From positions 372,001 through 436,000 of the forward strand of contig NZ_JACBFY010000004.1 in NCBI RefSeq assembly GCF_021401245.1: a stretch of DNA of 64,000 bases, in the 5' to 3' direction. Positions 35,135 through 44,267 of the stretch are shown piece by piece. The notes under the pieces were generated by a model. It searched no databases. It was not told the origin of the DNA and saw only the letters and a program-made list of their open reading frames with translations. The number at the start of each line of letters is the position of its first letter. The stretch's first letter is position 1. Made by a program: the position numbers and the translations under genes. The DNA is from Pseudacidovorax sp. NFM-22 (GTDB lineage Bacteria > Pseudomonadota > Gammaproteobacteria > Burkholderiales > Burkholderiaceae_C).

Positions 35135-38101
35135 TCAGACGGCTCCGCCGGTGATGCGGATGGCCTCGGCATTCGCGGCTTCGAGGGCGGCCTTGGCGGC
35201 GGCCTTTTCCTCCTGCTCCTCGGCCCAGCGGTGGCTGCGGATGGACTGGTGCGCCAGGGCGGTGAGGATCAGCAGCGTGGCGCCCAGCACCAGCGCGAAG
35301 ACGCCGATGTCGAAGAACATGGCACTGGGCACGTGCAGCTCGCCCAGCACCGGCAGCGTGACATGGGCCGTGTGGGTGGTCAGGAAGGGATAGCCCATCG
35401 CGATGGCACCGGCGCCCGTGGCCAGCGCGATGAGCAGGCCCAGCGCGATCCAGCGCCGCGGGTAGATCCGCAGGTGTTCTTCCGTCCAGGCCGCGCCCGA
35501 GACGATGAACTGCAGCATCAGCGCCGCCGACATCACCAGCCCGGCCACGAAGCCGCCGCCTGGCTGGTTGTGGCCGCGCATGAAGAAGTACACCGACACC
35601 ATGGCCGCCAGCGGCAGCAGCAGGCGCACCAGCACGGCGGGCACCATCAGGTAGCCGATGGCCGTGTCCGTGGCGCGGCGCGGATTGACGAGGTCGGTGC
35701 CGCCCTGGTCCTGCTGCACCTGCTGTTGCGGTGGCAGCGCCATCGCCTCGGCGGCGGGACGGAAGCGGCGCAGCAGCGCATAGACCGTCAGCGCCACGAT
35801 GCCCAGCACGGTGATCTCGCCGAAGGTGTCGAAGCCGCGGAAGTCGACCAGCATCACGTTGACCACGTTGGTGCCGCCGCCCTCGGGCAGGGCGCGTTCC
35901 AGGAAGAAGGGGGAGATGCTCTGCGGAAAGGGCCGGGTCATCATGTACCAGGCCAGCGCCGCCATGCCGCAGCCGGCCACCGTGGCCAGCAGCAGGTCGC
36001 GCCCGCGGCGGCCCCAGGGGCGCATGCGCTCGCGCGGGGGCTGGACTTCGGCCTTGCGCATCGGCAGCCAGCGCAGGCCCAGCAGGATGAGCAGGGTGGT
36101 CACCGTCTCGACCACCAGTTGCGTCAGTGCCAGGTCGGGCGCCGAGAACCAGATGTAGGTGATGCAGCTCACCAGCCCCGCACCGGAGGCCAGCATCAGC
36201 GAAGCCAGCCGGTGGAACTTCGCCTGCCAGGCGGCCGCGACTGCGCAGGTGCAGCCGATCACCCAGGTCATCAGGAACATGGGCGAGAAGGGCAGGCGCG
36301 CGCGGCTGCCGGTGTCGGCCGGCGCCAGCCACAGCGAGGCGCCCGCGCCCAGCACCGCCACCATCACCAGCAGGAGCAACTGCGGCTGCAGCCGGTTGGT
36401 GGAAAGGACCCGGCGGCCATTGCGCCCGAGCTGGGACAGCCGCGCCAGCAGGTTCTCGAAGATGCGCTGGCCGTCGAACATCCAGATCACCGGCGTGCGG
36501 TGGAGGCCGCCATGCGCACGGCTGCGACGCTGCATCAGATAGATGGCCGCGCCGCCCGCCAGCGCCACGACGCTCATGGCCAGGGGCAGGTTGAAGCCGT
36601 GCCAGACCGCGAGGCTGTATTCGGGGAGCGTGCCGCCGACCACCGGCGCCGCGGCCGTCGCCAGGAAGGCGCCCACCGACCAGGCCGGCACCACGCCCAC
36701 GACCAGGCACAGCAGCACCAGCAACTCCACCGGCACCCGCATCCAGTGCGGGGGCTCGTGCGGCGGCTTGGGTACTTCGGTGTCGCAGCGCGGGCCAAAG
36801 AAGACGTCAAAGACGAAGCGCGCCGAATAGGCGACGCTGAACGCGCCGGCCAGGGTGGCGAGCACCGGCAGCGCGATCTCCAGCCAGGGCGCGCCGTCGA
36901 GGAACACCGTCTCGGCGAAGAACATCTCCTTCGACAGGAAGCCGTTGAGCAGCGGCACGCCGGCCATCGAGGCGCTGGCGATGATGGCCAGCGCACCAGT
37001 GATGGGCATGGACTTGAGCAGCCCGCTCAGCCGGCTGATGTCGCGGGTGCCCGTCTCGTGGTCGATGATGCCGGCGGCCATGAACAGCGACGCCTTGAAC
37101 GTGGCGTGGTTCATCACATGGAAGACCGCCGCCACGGCGGCCAGCGGGCTGTTCATGCCCAGCAGCAGGGTGATGAGGCCCAGGTGAGAGATGGTCGAGT
37201 AGGCCAGCAGCGCCTTCAGGTCGCGCTGGAACATGGCGACATAGCCACCCAGCAGCAGCGTGACGGCGCCCGCGCCGCCTACCAGCCAGAACCACAGGTC
37301 GGTGCCCGACAGCACCGGCCACAGGCGCGCCATGAGGAACACGCCCAGCTTCACCATGGTGGCCGAATGCAGGTAGGCCGACACCGGCGTGGGCGCCGCC
37401 ATGGCGCGCGGCAGCCAGAAGTGGAAGGGAAACTGCGCGCTCTTGGTGAAGGCGCCCAGCAGCAGCAGCACCAGCGTCAGCGGATAGAGCGGATCGGCCC
37501 GCACCACGTCGCCCGAGTTCAGCACCACGTCCAGTTCGTAGCTGCCGGCGATCCGGCCCAGCAGCAGCACCCCGGCCAGCAGGCACAGCCCGCCGGCGCC
37601 TGTCACGGTGAGCGCCATGCGGGCCCCGCGCCGTGCGTCGCGGCGGTGATGCCAGTAGCCGATCAGCAGGAAGGAGAACAGGCTGGTCAGTTCCCAGAAC
37701 AGCACCAGCTGGATCAGGTTGCCCGACAGCACCACACCCACCATCGCGCCCATGAAGGCGAGGAAGAAGGCGAAGAAGCGCGGCACCGGGTCCGAGGAGG
37801 ACATGTAGTAGCGCCCATAGAGCACCACCAGCGCGCCGATGCCCAGCACCAGCATGCAGAACAGCCAGGCCAGACCGTCCATGCGCCAGGACAGGTCGAC
37901 ACCCAGGGTGGGGATCCACCGATGGCCTTCCTGCAGCACCTCGCCGGCGGCGAGCGCCGGGAACTGCCAGGCGGCGAAGACGGCGCAGCCCAGGGCCGTG
38001 AATCCCGCGATGGCCGCCCCTCGGTTGCGGGCGTCGGACGGCATCATGGCCGCCAGCGCACTGGCCAGAAAGGGGAGGAGGACGAGGGCGACCAGGGGCA
38101 T
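35135..38101 (-). CDS. mrpA: Fused Mrp/Pha antiporter subunit AB
   Basis: 988-aa subunit combining MrpA (NuoL-like proton channel) with MrpB, as in group 2 Mrp/Pha systems. The N-terminal part has the NuoL-type core (FWELTSLFSFLLIGYWHHR and KSAQFPFHFWLPRAMAAPTPVSAYLHSAT with the conserved ion-path residues). The C-terminal part carries the MnhB signature GHNQPGGGFVAGL at about residue 860. The ATG at 38101 is preferred; the frame is open 54 bp further but the extra residues are polar. The complex exchanges Na+ or K+ for H+ for pH and salt homeostasis. Confidence 0.94.
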   Translation of the reverse strand: MPLVALVLLPFLASALAAMMPSDARNRGAAIAGFTALGCAVFAAWQFPALAAGEVLQEGHRWIPTLGVDLSWRMDGLAWLFCMLVLGIGALVVLYGRYYMSSSDPVPRFFAFFLAFMGAMVGVVLSGNLIQLVLFWELTSLFSFLLIGYWHHRRDARRGARMALTVTGAGGLCLLAGVLLLGRIAGSYELDVVLNSGDVVRADPLYPLTLVLLLLGAFTKSAQFPFHFWLPRAMAAPTPVSAYLHSATMVKLGVFLMARLWPVLSGTDLWFWLVGGAGAVTLLLGGYVAMFQRDLKALLAYSTISHLGLITLLLGMNSPLAAVAAVFHVMNHATFKASLFMAAGIIDHETGTRDISRLSGLLKSMPITGALAIIASASMAGVPLLNGFLSKEMFFAETVFLDGAPWLEIALPVLATLAGAFSVAYSARFVFDVFFGPRCDTEVPKPPHEPPHWMRVPVELLVLLCLVVGVVPAWSVGAFLATAAAPVVGGTLPEYSLAVWHGFNLPLAMSVVALAGGAAIYLMQRRSRAHGGLHRTPVIWMFDGQRIFENLLARLSQLGRNGRRVLSTNRLQPQLLLLVMVAVLGAGASLWLAPADTGSRARLPFSPMFLMTWVIGCTCAVAAAWQAKFHRLASLMLASGAGLVSCITYIWFSAPDLALTQLVVETVTTLLILLGLRWLPMRKAEVQPPRERMRPWGRRGRDLLLATVAGCGMAALAWYMMTRPFPQSISPFFLERALPEGGGTNVVNVMLVDFRGFDTFGEITVLGIVALTVYALLRRFRPAAEAMALPPQQQVQQDQGGTDLVNPRRATDTAIGYLMVPAVLVRLLLPLAAMVSVYFFMRGHNQPGGGFVAGLVMSAALMLQFIVSGAAWTEEHLRIYPRRWIALGLLIALATGAGAIAMGYPFLTTHTAHVTLPVLGELHVPSAMFFDIGVFALVLGATLLILTALAHQSIRSHRWAEEQEEKAAAKAALEAANAEAIRITGGAV

Positions 38102-38270
38102 CTCAATCGATTCTATCGACCGACCTCTGCCCTTCCATTGCAAAAACCTCTGCACTCCGGCCGGTTTTCGAAGGGCGGGGCGCCGCCTCCCCGTAGGACT
38201 TTTTCAAGTTCCTTCAGGCCTCGCGATGCCGCCCTTCGGCGGGCGCGCCGGAGGCCCTATCAGCGCCGGC

Positions 38271-39506
38271 TCAGCGTCCGGTATCGAACCAGGTCTTCCA
38301 CTGCGGCACGGCGGTGGCGAAGGTGCCCCGGTGCGTGGTCTTGCCCGTGGAGACGGCGTGGACCATGGGATTGCCGGCGCCCTGGGCCTCGGCATAGGTC
38401 TGCGCCATGCGGCCCACGCCGACACTGATGGCTTCGTCGGTCTCGCCGTAGTAGTTGCGCACCGGCGACTTGATCACCCAGCGGTACGACTGCGTGGCCG
38501 CGATCAGCTTGCCGAAGGCGGAATCGGCGAAGTACTGCGGATCGAAATACTCGGCCTTGAGCAGCTTGTGCAGGTCGGTCGGGACGTCGGACGGGTTGAA
38601 GGGCTGCCGCTCGTAGGCCTTGCGGGCGACCTCGTAGTAGGACTCGTTGAACAGCGAGCGGGCCATTCCCGGCACGCCGTAGTAGTTCTCGTAGGCGAAC
38701 GCGGACAGGATGAAGATGCTGTTGAGCCAGACCGCGTCGTAGGAGCGCGGGAAGCTGAGGAAGCCGTTCATGGCCGCGCCCAGGTCGAGCGGGGCGCTGG
38801 CGGTTGCGGCGCCGTCCACCTTCACGCCCGAACGTTCCAGCTTCTCCAGGAAAGCCATCGTGACGAAACCGCCCTGCGACCAGCCCGCCAGGTAGAGCTT
38901 GTTGGACTGGCGGCCCAGGTCGGTCATCACGCCCTTTGCCGCTGTGAGGAAGTCGAAGCAGGCCTGCTGGTGGCTGGCCTTGACCATGTAGCCCTCGGGT
39001 TCCGTCGAGATGCCCATGCCGAAGTAGTCCGCGCCGATGAGGGCATAACCCTGCCCAGCGAACTGGGCGATCATCAACTGGGTTTCGGGCGATTGCTCGG
39101 GAAAGCCGGGCACTTCCTGGCGGCCATAGACGGTGCCGTGCTGGTACGAGACCACCGGCAGCGTGGTGGCCGCCGTGTCGGGCAGCGCCAGCAGGCCGGA
39201 GGCGCGGATCGGCTTGTTGCCCTTTTCGGGCACCACCGAGTTGTAGCTGATGCGGTAGAGCTTGACCCCCGTGCGGGCCGGTGTGTAGGACACCGTGACG
39301 CCGGCGAATTTGGGCGTATCAGTGGTCAGGATGGCGTTGAGCCGGTTCACGTCCCATTGGCCGATCAATTCGTACTGCACATCGCCCGCAATGGTCTTGG
39401 CGGAAGGGGCGGCTGCGGCTGCCGCCGGTGCCTGCGCGTGGACGGGCAGCGTGGCCGTGGCGGCCACGAAGCCGGCCACCAGCAAGGGCTTCAAGAACTT
39501 GAACAT
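38271..39506 (-). CDS. Exported alpha/beta hydrolase (secretory lipase-like)
   Basis: 411-aa protein with a signal peptide (MFKFLKPLLVAGFVAATATLPVHA) and a perfect AGGAGG ribosome-binding site six bases before the ATG at 39506. The elbow GWSQGGF carries the nucleophile serine, in the serine-hydrolase arrangement used by secreted lipases and related esterases. A segment VVSYQHGTVYGRQEVP lies near the oxyanion hole, and the acid and histidine would be in YYGETDEAIS and GKTTHRGTF. A perfect 9+3+9 palindrome stands 142 bp upstream. Probable esterase or lipase, substrate unknown. Confidence 0.8.
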   Translation of the reverse strand: MFKFLKPLLVAGFVAATATLPVHAQAPAAAAAAPSAKTIAGDVQYELIGQWDVNRLNAILTTDTPKFAGVTVSYTPARTGVKLYRISYNSVVPEKGNKPIRASGLLALPDTAATTLPVVSYQHGTVYGRQEVPGFPEQSPETQLMIAQFAGQGYALIGADYFGMGISTEPEGYMVKASHQQACFDFLTAAKGVMTDLGRQSNKLYLAGWSQGGFVTMAFLEKLERSGVKVDGAATASAPLDLGAAMNGFLSFPRSYDAVWLNSIFILSAFAYENYYGVPGMARSLFNESYYEVARKAYERQPFNPSDVPTDLHKLLKAEYFDPQYFADSAFGKLIAATQSYRWVIKSPVRNYYGETDEAISVGVGRMAQTYAEAQGAGNPMVHAVSTGKTTHRGTFATAVPQWKTWFDTGR

Positions 39507-39647
39507 GGGATCCTCCTGTTGGACGTGATGGCGCCCGCAAGGCGGCGCCGCTGGCCACATTCAGCCGCGGGGGAGAGACGGCCCAGACCCGGCCTCGTCG
39601 TGCTCAGGTTGCGCCCAACCCTCCCAACTTGTTTCTGAATGTGAAAT

Positions 39648-39668
39648 CTCTTAACTAGAAGTTAAGAG
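39648..39668. promoter_or_regulatory. Perfect palindrome, candidate operator
   Basis: CTCTTAACT (39648-39656), AGA, AGTTAAGAG (39660-39668): nine perfectly matched pairs in an AT-rich island of a GC-rich region. It lies between the end of the TRAP operon and the start of the exported hydrolase, 142 bp before the latter. Symmetry and length fit a TetR-, MarR- or GntR-type site. No regulator gene is adjacent. Confidence 0.5.
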
Positions 39669-39753
39669 CGTAGTCCAAGGAACGCATGCCAGCAAGGTGG
39701 GCTGCCGGGTGCTGCGGCGAAGCCGCAACAGGCGCGACCGCCGCTGCCCTGGT

Positions 39754-41049
39754 CTACATCTGGCGAGGCAGCCAGGTGACCAGCGCCGGGAAGGCATAGA
39801 TGATGAACACGGCCAGCACCATGAGCAGGAACATCGGCAGGGTGACCCGCGCGATGTAGAGCAGGTCCTTGCCGGTCATGCCCTGCAGCACGAAGAGGTT
39901 GAAGCCCACGGGCGGCGTGATCTGCGCCATCTCCACCACCACCACGATGAAGATGCCGAACCAGATCGGATCGATGCCCGCCGCCGTCACGGTGGGCATG
40001 ATCACGCCCATCGTCAGCACCACCATCGAGATGCCGTCCAGGAAGCAGCCCAGCACGATATAGAACACGGCCAGGCTCAGCACGAGCTGGAAGCGGCTGA
40101 GACCGAGCGAGCCGATCCATTCCGCCAGGTGGCGCGGCAGGCCGACATAGCCCATGGCCAGCGTCAGGAAGGCGGCGCCGGCCAGGATCAGCGCCATCAT
40201 GCAGTAGAGGCGGGTCGCGCCCAGCAGCGAATCCTTGAAGGTCTGCCAACGGAGGGAGCCCTGGGCGGCCGAGATCGCCAGCGCGCCCAGCACGCCGACG
40301 GCAGCTGCCTCCGTCGCGGTGGCGAAGCCGGCGTAGATCGAGCCCAGCACCGCGAGGATGAGCAGCGTCACCGGGATCAGGCTGCGGGAGGCGGCGAGCT
40401 TCTCGGCAAAGCGCATCCGGCCGTCAGGCGCGGGCACCTGGTCCGGATGCAGCAGGGCCCAGACCGCGATGTAGCCCGAGAACAGCAGCGCCAGCAGCAC
40501 GCCCGGCACGACGCCGGCGATGAACAGGCGGGCGATCGACACATCCGCCGCCACGCCGTAGACGATCATGATGATCGAGGGCGGGATCAGCAGCCCCAGC
40601 GTGCCCGCGCCTGCCAGGGTGCCGATGATCATGTTCTGCGGATAGCCGCGCCGGCCGAGCTCCGGCAGGGTCATCTTGCCGATGGTGGCGCAGGTTGCGG
40701 CGCTGGAGCCCGAAACGGCCGCGAAGATCGCGCAGCCCACCACATTGGTGTGCAGCAGCCGTCCGGGCAGGCGCTGCATCCAGGGCGACAGGCCCTTGAA
40801 CATGTCCTGCGACAGCCGTGTTCGGAAGAGGATCTCGCCCATCCACACGAAGAGCGGCAGCGCGGTGAGCGTCCAGCTCGACGCAGAGCCCCAGATCGTC
40901 ACGGCCATGGCGTCTCCCGCCGGGCGGGAGGTGAAGAGCTGCATGGCGATCCATGCCACGCCCGACAGCGTCAGGCCGATCCAGACGCCGCTGCCGAGGA
41001 TGAGGAACAGCGCCAGGATCAGCAGGCCGGCAATGCCGAGGTCACTCAT
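39754..41049 (-). CDS. dctM: TRAP transporter large permease (DctM)
   Basis: 431-aa inner-membrane subunit of 12 or more helices forming the ion-coupled translocation channel. Typical segments are VSGSSAATCATIGKMTLPE, LLIPPSIIMIVYG and FEMAQITPPVGFNLF-like (here VEMAQITPPVGFNLFVLQG). The ATG at 41049 is used; it overlaps the small-permease gene by 8 bp. A nine-pair hairpin without a T tract (39710-39730) lies just after the stop and may aid termination. Confidence 0.93.
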   Translation of the reverse strand: MSDLGIAGLLILALFLILGSGVWIGLTLSGVAWIAMQLFTSRPAGDAMAVTIWGSASSWTLTALPLFVWMGEILFRTRLSQDMFKGLSPWMQRLPGRLLHTNVVGCAIFAAVSGSSAATCATIGKMTLPELGRRGYPQNMIIGTLAGAGTLGLLIPPSIIMIVYGVAADVSIARLFIAGVVPGVLLALLFSGYIAVWALLHPDQVPAPDGRMRFAEKLAASRSLIPVTLLILAVLGSIYAGFATATEAAAVGVLGALAISAAQGSLRWQTFKDSLLGATRLYCMMALILAGAAFLTLAMGYVGLPRHLAEWIGSLGLSRFQLVLSLAVFYIVLGCFLDGISMVVLTMGVIMPTVTAAGIDPIWFGIFIVVVVEMAQITPPVGFNLFVLQGMTGKDLLYIARVTLPMFLLMVLAVFIIYAFPALVTWLPRQM

Positions 41050-41548
41050 GGCGCAGCATCTCCCCGTCGGACTGGCGCACGCGTCCGCGCCACTCCAGCA
41101 CGCATTCGTCCAGCGCCGCGATGGCGAAGGTGACCGTGCCGATCGCCATCGCCAGCTGCGGCAGCCACAGCGGCGTGGCGTCATTCGAGGTGGACATGTC
41201 GTTGAACTGGTAGGACTGAAGCACCAGCCGCACGCTGTAGAAGGCGAAGAGGGCGGCCAGCGCCGCGCTGGCCAGTGCCGCCCAGCGCTCCAGCCAGCGG
41301 CGCGGCGTGACGCCCATGGCCGTGAGCACGAGCGTCACGCGGATGTGCTCGCCCTTCTTCAGCGTGTGGGCCAGCGCCAGGAAGCCGGTGCCGGCCATCA
41401 GGTAGCCGGCGTAGGCATCGATGCCCGGCACGTTGAAGTGCAGCTGCCGCGCGAGGATGGAGGTGAGCACCGCGAGCAGCAGGCCCACCATGGAAAGCGC
41501 CGCCAGGCCGGCGGCGGCGTCGTAGAGGGCGTCCAGGGCCTTTCGCAT
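41042..41548 (-). CDS. dctQ: TRAP transporter small permease (DctQ)
   Basis: 168-aa four-helix subunit that partners the large permease. HTLKKGEHIRVTL is the DctQ signature between helices two and three. It lies 15 bp after the binding-protein gene and overlaps the large-permease gene by 8 bp, so all three form one operon. Confidence 0.9.
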   Translation of the reverse strand: MRKALDALYDAAAGLAALSMVGLLLAVLTSILARQLHFNVPGIDAYAGYLMAGTGFLALAHTLKKGEHIRVTLVLTAMGVTPRRWLERWAALASAALAALFAFYSVRLVLQSYQFNDMSTSNDATPLWLPQLAMAIGTVTFAIAALDECVLEWRGRVRQSDGEMLRHE

Positions 41549-41563
41549 CGCCGGTGCCGGACG

Positions 41564-42532
41564 TCACATCTTGCGGTAGGCGTCGAGCACCGCCTGGCCG
41601 TCTGCGCCCGCCTTCTCCGACCACTCCTTGATCATCGTGTCGCCGACCTTCTTCATGTCGGCCTTGAGTTGGGGCGACGGCACGTGGATGGCCATGCCGT
41701 TCTTCTTGAGCAGGTCGAGGTATTCCTGCGTCTTGGCCTTGGAGACCTCCCAGCCGCGCTTCTCGGCGTCGGCGCCGGCCTTGAGCAGGGCATCCTGGGC
41801 GGGCTTGTCCAGCGCATCGAAGGCCTTCTTGTTCACCAGCACGGCGTTCTTGGGCAGCCAGGCCTGGGTGTCGTAGAAGTTCTTGATGTACTCGTAGGTC
41901 TTGGTGTCGTAGCCCGTGGAGCCCGAAGACATGTACGACTCCACCACGCCGGTGGCCATGGCCTGCGACAGCTCGGCCTGCTGCACGGTCACGGGCTGGG
42001 CACCCACCAGCTCGGCGATGCGTGCGGTGGCCGGGCTGTAGGCCCGCCACTTCACACCCTTGAGGTCGGCGGCCGAGGCGATGGGCTTGTTGATGAAGAT
42101 GCCCTGCGGGGGCCAGGGCACGGTGTACAGCAGCACGATGCCCTGCTCGGCGAGCTTCTTGGAGAGCACGGGCTTTTGTGCCTGGTAGAGCTTCCAGGCA
42201 GCGTCGTAGCTGTCAGCCAGGAAGGGAATGCCATCCACGCCGAAGACCTGCCACTCGTTCTGGAAGTTCACCAGCAGGATCTCGCCCATCTGCGCCTGGC
42301 CGCCTTGCACCGCGCGCTTGATCTCGGGTGCCTTGAACAACGAGGCGTTGGAATGCACGGTGATCTTGAGCTTGCCGGCCGTGGCCTGGTCCACCTCGCC
42401 TGCGAACTTGGCCAGGTTCTCCGTGTGGAAGTTGCTCGGCGGATAGGCCGTGGGCAGATCCCACTTGACCTGGGCGGACGCGGCGGTCGCGAGAGCCAAC
42501 GTGGCCAGGGCGAGGCTGGACTTGAACTTCAT
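41564..42532 (-). CDS. dctP: TRAP transporter substrate-binding protein (DctP)
   Basis: 322-aa periplasmic protein with signal peptide MKFKSSLALATLALATAASA and a GGAG ribosome-binding site. The family pattern is clear: WDLPTAYPPSNFHTENLAKF at the start, then LFKAPEIKRAVQGGQAQMGE. A central LKGVKWRAYSPATARIAELVGAQPV segment has the arginine that binds the ligand carboxylate in known DctP proteins. The ligand is probably an organic acid but cannot be named. Confidence 0.92.
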   Translation of the reverse strand: MKFKSSLALATLALATAASAQVKWDLPTAYPPSNFHTENLAKFAGEVDQATAGKLKITVHSNASLFKAPEIKRAVQGGQAQMGEILLVNFQNEWQVFGVDGIPFLADSYDAAWKLYQAQKPVLSKKLAEQGIVLLYTVPWPPQGIFINKPIASAADLKGVKWRAYSPATARIAELVGAQPVTVQQAELSQAMATGVVESYMSSGSTGYDTKTYEYIKNFYDTQAWLPKNAVLVNKKAFDALDKPAQDALLKAGADAEKRGWEVSKAKTQEYLDLLKKNGMAIHVPSPQLKADMKKVGDTMIKEWSEKAGADGQAVLDAYRKM

Positions 42533-42561
42533 GAATGAACACTCCGACTGTTGTTGAAGAT

Positions 42562-42573
42562 CTGGAAATCCAG
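42562..42573. promoter_or_regulatory. Short palindrome in the TRAP operon leader
   Basis: CTGGA-AA-TCCAG, a perfect 5+2+5 inverted repeat 30 bp upstream of the dctP start in a locally AT-rich stretch. It may be an operator half-pair for a GntR-type regulator; none is encoded nearby. Confidence 0.3.
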
Positions 42574-42639
42574 GATACGTGCAAATATCAGGCCACCGGC
42601 TGGGGGTTTGTCTGGCCGCATGCGGTGCGGAAACGACAA

Positions 42640-42657
42640 GGCCGCCCGAAGGCGGCC
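42640..42657 (-). terminator. Probable terminator after the ComEA-like gene
   Basis: GGCCGCC (42640-42646) pairs perfectly with GGCGGCC (42651-42657) across a four-base loop, which reads TTCG on the minus strand. The following bases on the minus strand are TTGTCGTTT, a weak T tract. It lies 26 bp after the gene's stop. Confidence 0.5.
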
Positions 42658-42683
42658 CTGGTCTGAGCGACGTGGCCTTGTTC

Positions 42684-42998
42684 CTATTTCTTCTTGCTGG
42701 CGGCTTCCCTGCCCGGGGCGCCGGCACCGTCGAAGGGCTTGCCGCCCACGGTCATGCCGGCGGCCGACAGCTTGGCGGCGGACTTGCTCTTGATGCCCTT
42801 CACCCGGGCCATGAGGTCGGACCAGTCCTTGAACTCCCCCTGCTTGCGCGCGTCGACGATGCGCTGCGACATGGCCGGACCCACGCCGGGCAGCGCGTCG
42901 AGCTCGGCGGCGCTGCCCTTGTTGACATCGACGGCGGCGAAGGCGCCCAGGGCCGACAGGCCCAGCACCAGGGCTGCGACGAGCTTCTTGATCATCAT
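42684..42998 (-). CDS. Exported ComEA-like helix-hairpin-helix protein
   Basis: 104-aa protein: signal peptide MMIKKLVAALVLGLSALGAFA, then a single ComEA-type (HhH)2 domain (AELDALPGVGPAMSQRIVDA and DLMARVKGI), then a Lys/Ala tail. Such domains bind double-stranded DNA in the periplasm during natural transformation, but short free-standing members are common in Burkholderiales and their role is not always known. AGGAGG lies six bases before the first of two adjacent ATGs. It has its own promoter (43053-43082) and terminator. Confidence 0.85.
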   Translation of the reverse strand: MMIKKLVAALVLGLSALGAFAAVDVNKGSAAELDALPGVGPAMSQRIVDARKQGEFKDWSDLMARVKGIKSKSAAKLSAAGMTVGGKPFDGAGAPGREAASKKK

Positions 42999-43052
42999 GA
43001 ATTTCCTCCTGAATGTGATTGGAATGCGCTGCGCATTGCGCGCAGCCCGACC

Positions 43053-43082
43053 ATCAGAATTCAGGCGGACGGAAGCTGTCAA
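43053..43082 (-). promoter_or_regulatory. Promoter of the ComEA-like gene
   Basis: On the minus strand a perfect -35 TTGACA (43082-43077) is followed after 18 bp by TCTGAT (43058-43053; four of six to TATAAT). It lies 55 bp before the start codon and is the best sigma-70 match I noticed in the window. It overlaps the end of the space after lapB. Confidence 0.5.
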
Positions 43083-43112
43083 TGCATCCAGTGCCGGCGC
43101 GCGTGAAGCGCG

Positions 43113-44267
43113 TCACAGTTCCTCGACGCGACGGGGCGGATAGCTGTCCCAGGCCTGGCAGCCCGGGCAGTGCCAGAAGTACTGGTGGGCCTCGAAGCCG
43201 CAGGCGGCGCAGCGGTAGCGCATCTGCGGGCGGGCCACCTGGTCCAGCGCGCGCTGCACCGGCGGATGCGTGCGTGCATCGTCGCGCAGGGTCTCGCCGG
43301 CCAGCCAGCGGGAGGCGGCGAGCAGAGAGCCCGGCTGCCGGGCCAGGTGTTCCAGGTAGCGGTCGCGTGGCGCGTCGCCGCCGGCGGCTTCCAGCGCCAT
43401 GAGGGCTTCGAGCACATCGATGGATGGCTCGGCTTCGTAGCGTGCCCGCAGCAGGTCTGCGGCCGCCGCCTGTTCGCCGGCGGCCTGTGCCGCCTGCTGC
43501 AGCGCGGCCGCGTAGAGCGGAAGGGCCAGCGGCGCCGTGCGGCTGAGTCCCGACAGCGTGGTCCAGGCTTCAATGGACCGTCCCTGACGCAGTTGCAGTG
43601 CCGCGGTGTCGATGGCCGGGCGGGGCGCGTCGGGCGCGAGCTGTGCCGCCTGCTGGAGCAGGCGCAGCGCCGCGTCCGCATCGCCGCGGGCGCTGTGCTC
43701 CGCCGCCTGCTCGCACAGGTGATGGGCACGCCGGGCGGCGTAGCTCGCCTGGTCGGAGGCATCGAGCTTGGTCGCCACGGCCTCGGCCTGCGCCCATTCG
43801 CGCGAGCGTTCGTAGATGGCGAGGAGGGCGAGCCGGGCCTCGTTTTCGTAGCGCGTGCCTTCCAGCTTCTGGAGCGCCGTCTCGGCCCGGTCGAGCAGGC
43901 CGGCGCTCAGGAAGTCCTGCGCCAGCGCATGCTGGGCGCGGTCGCGGTCGGCGCGGTTAAGGTCGGCCCGCGACAGCAGGTGCTCGTGCACGCGTACCGC
44001 GCGCTGGTACTCGCCCCGGCGGCGGAACAGGTTGCCCAGGGCGAAGTGCAGTTCCTGCGTGTCGGGGTCGTTCTGGACCGCCTCGATGAAGGCATCGATG
44101 GCCTGGTCCTGCTGTTCGTTGAGCAGGAAGTTCAGGCCGCGGAAATAAGCCTTGGGCGCCTGCCGGTTCTCGAAGCGCAGTTGGCGCAGGTCCAGGCGCG
44201 AGGCCAGCCAGCCCAGCACGAAGGCCAGGGGCAGGCCCAGCAGCAGCCAGCTCAGGTCAAAGTCCAT
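43113..44267 (-). CDS. lapB: Lipopolysaccharide assembly protein B
   Basis: 384-aa membrane-anchored TPR protein (YciM) that controls LpxC turnover and lipopolysaccharide supply. An N-terminal helix (LSWLLLGLPLAFVLGWLAS) is followed by FENRQAPKAYFRGLNFLLNEQQDQAI, the family signature. About eight TPR-like repeats come next, and a C-terminal rubredoxin-type metal site is formed by CAAC and CPGC. It overlaps lapA by 11 bp, the same order as in E. coli. Confidence 0.94.
   Translation of the reverse strand: MDFDLSWLLLGLPLAFVLGWLASRLDLRQLRFENRQAPKAYFRGLNFLLNEQQDQAIDAFIEAVQNDPDTQELHFALGNLFRRRGEYQRAVRVHEHLLSRADLNRADRDRAQHALAQDFLSAGLLDRAETALQKLEGTRYENEARLALLAIYERSREWAQAEAVATKLDASDQASYAARRAHHLCEQAAEHSARGDADAALRLLQQAAQLAPDAPRPAIDTAALQLRQGRSIEAWTTLSGLSRTAPLALPLYAAALQQAAQAAGEQAAAADLLRARYEAEPSIDVLEALMALEAAGGDAPRDRYLEHLARQPGSLLAASRWLAGETLRDDARTHPPVQRALDQVARPQMRYRCAACGFEAHQYFWHCPGCQAWDSYPPRRVEEL

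Noticed and set aside
33194-38428. A 1744-codon plus-strand open frame opposite the Mrp operon
   Set aside because: Composition (Gln, His, Arg, Gly) is that of an antisense shadow of membrane-protein codons; it spans six real genes with clear motifs.
39710-39730. Rho-independent terminator after the TRAP operon
   Set aside because: The nine-pair hairpin is present but there is no T tract on the minus strand, so it was not listed as a terminator.
42684-42998. Evidence for a natural-competence locus
   Set aside because: Only a short free-standing helix-hairpin-helix protein is present, with no comEC, pilus or DNA-processing gene nearby.
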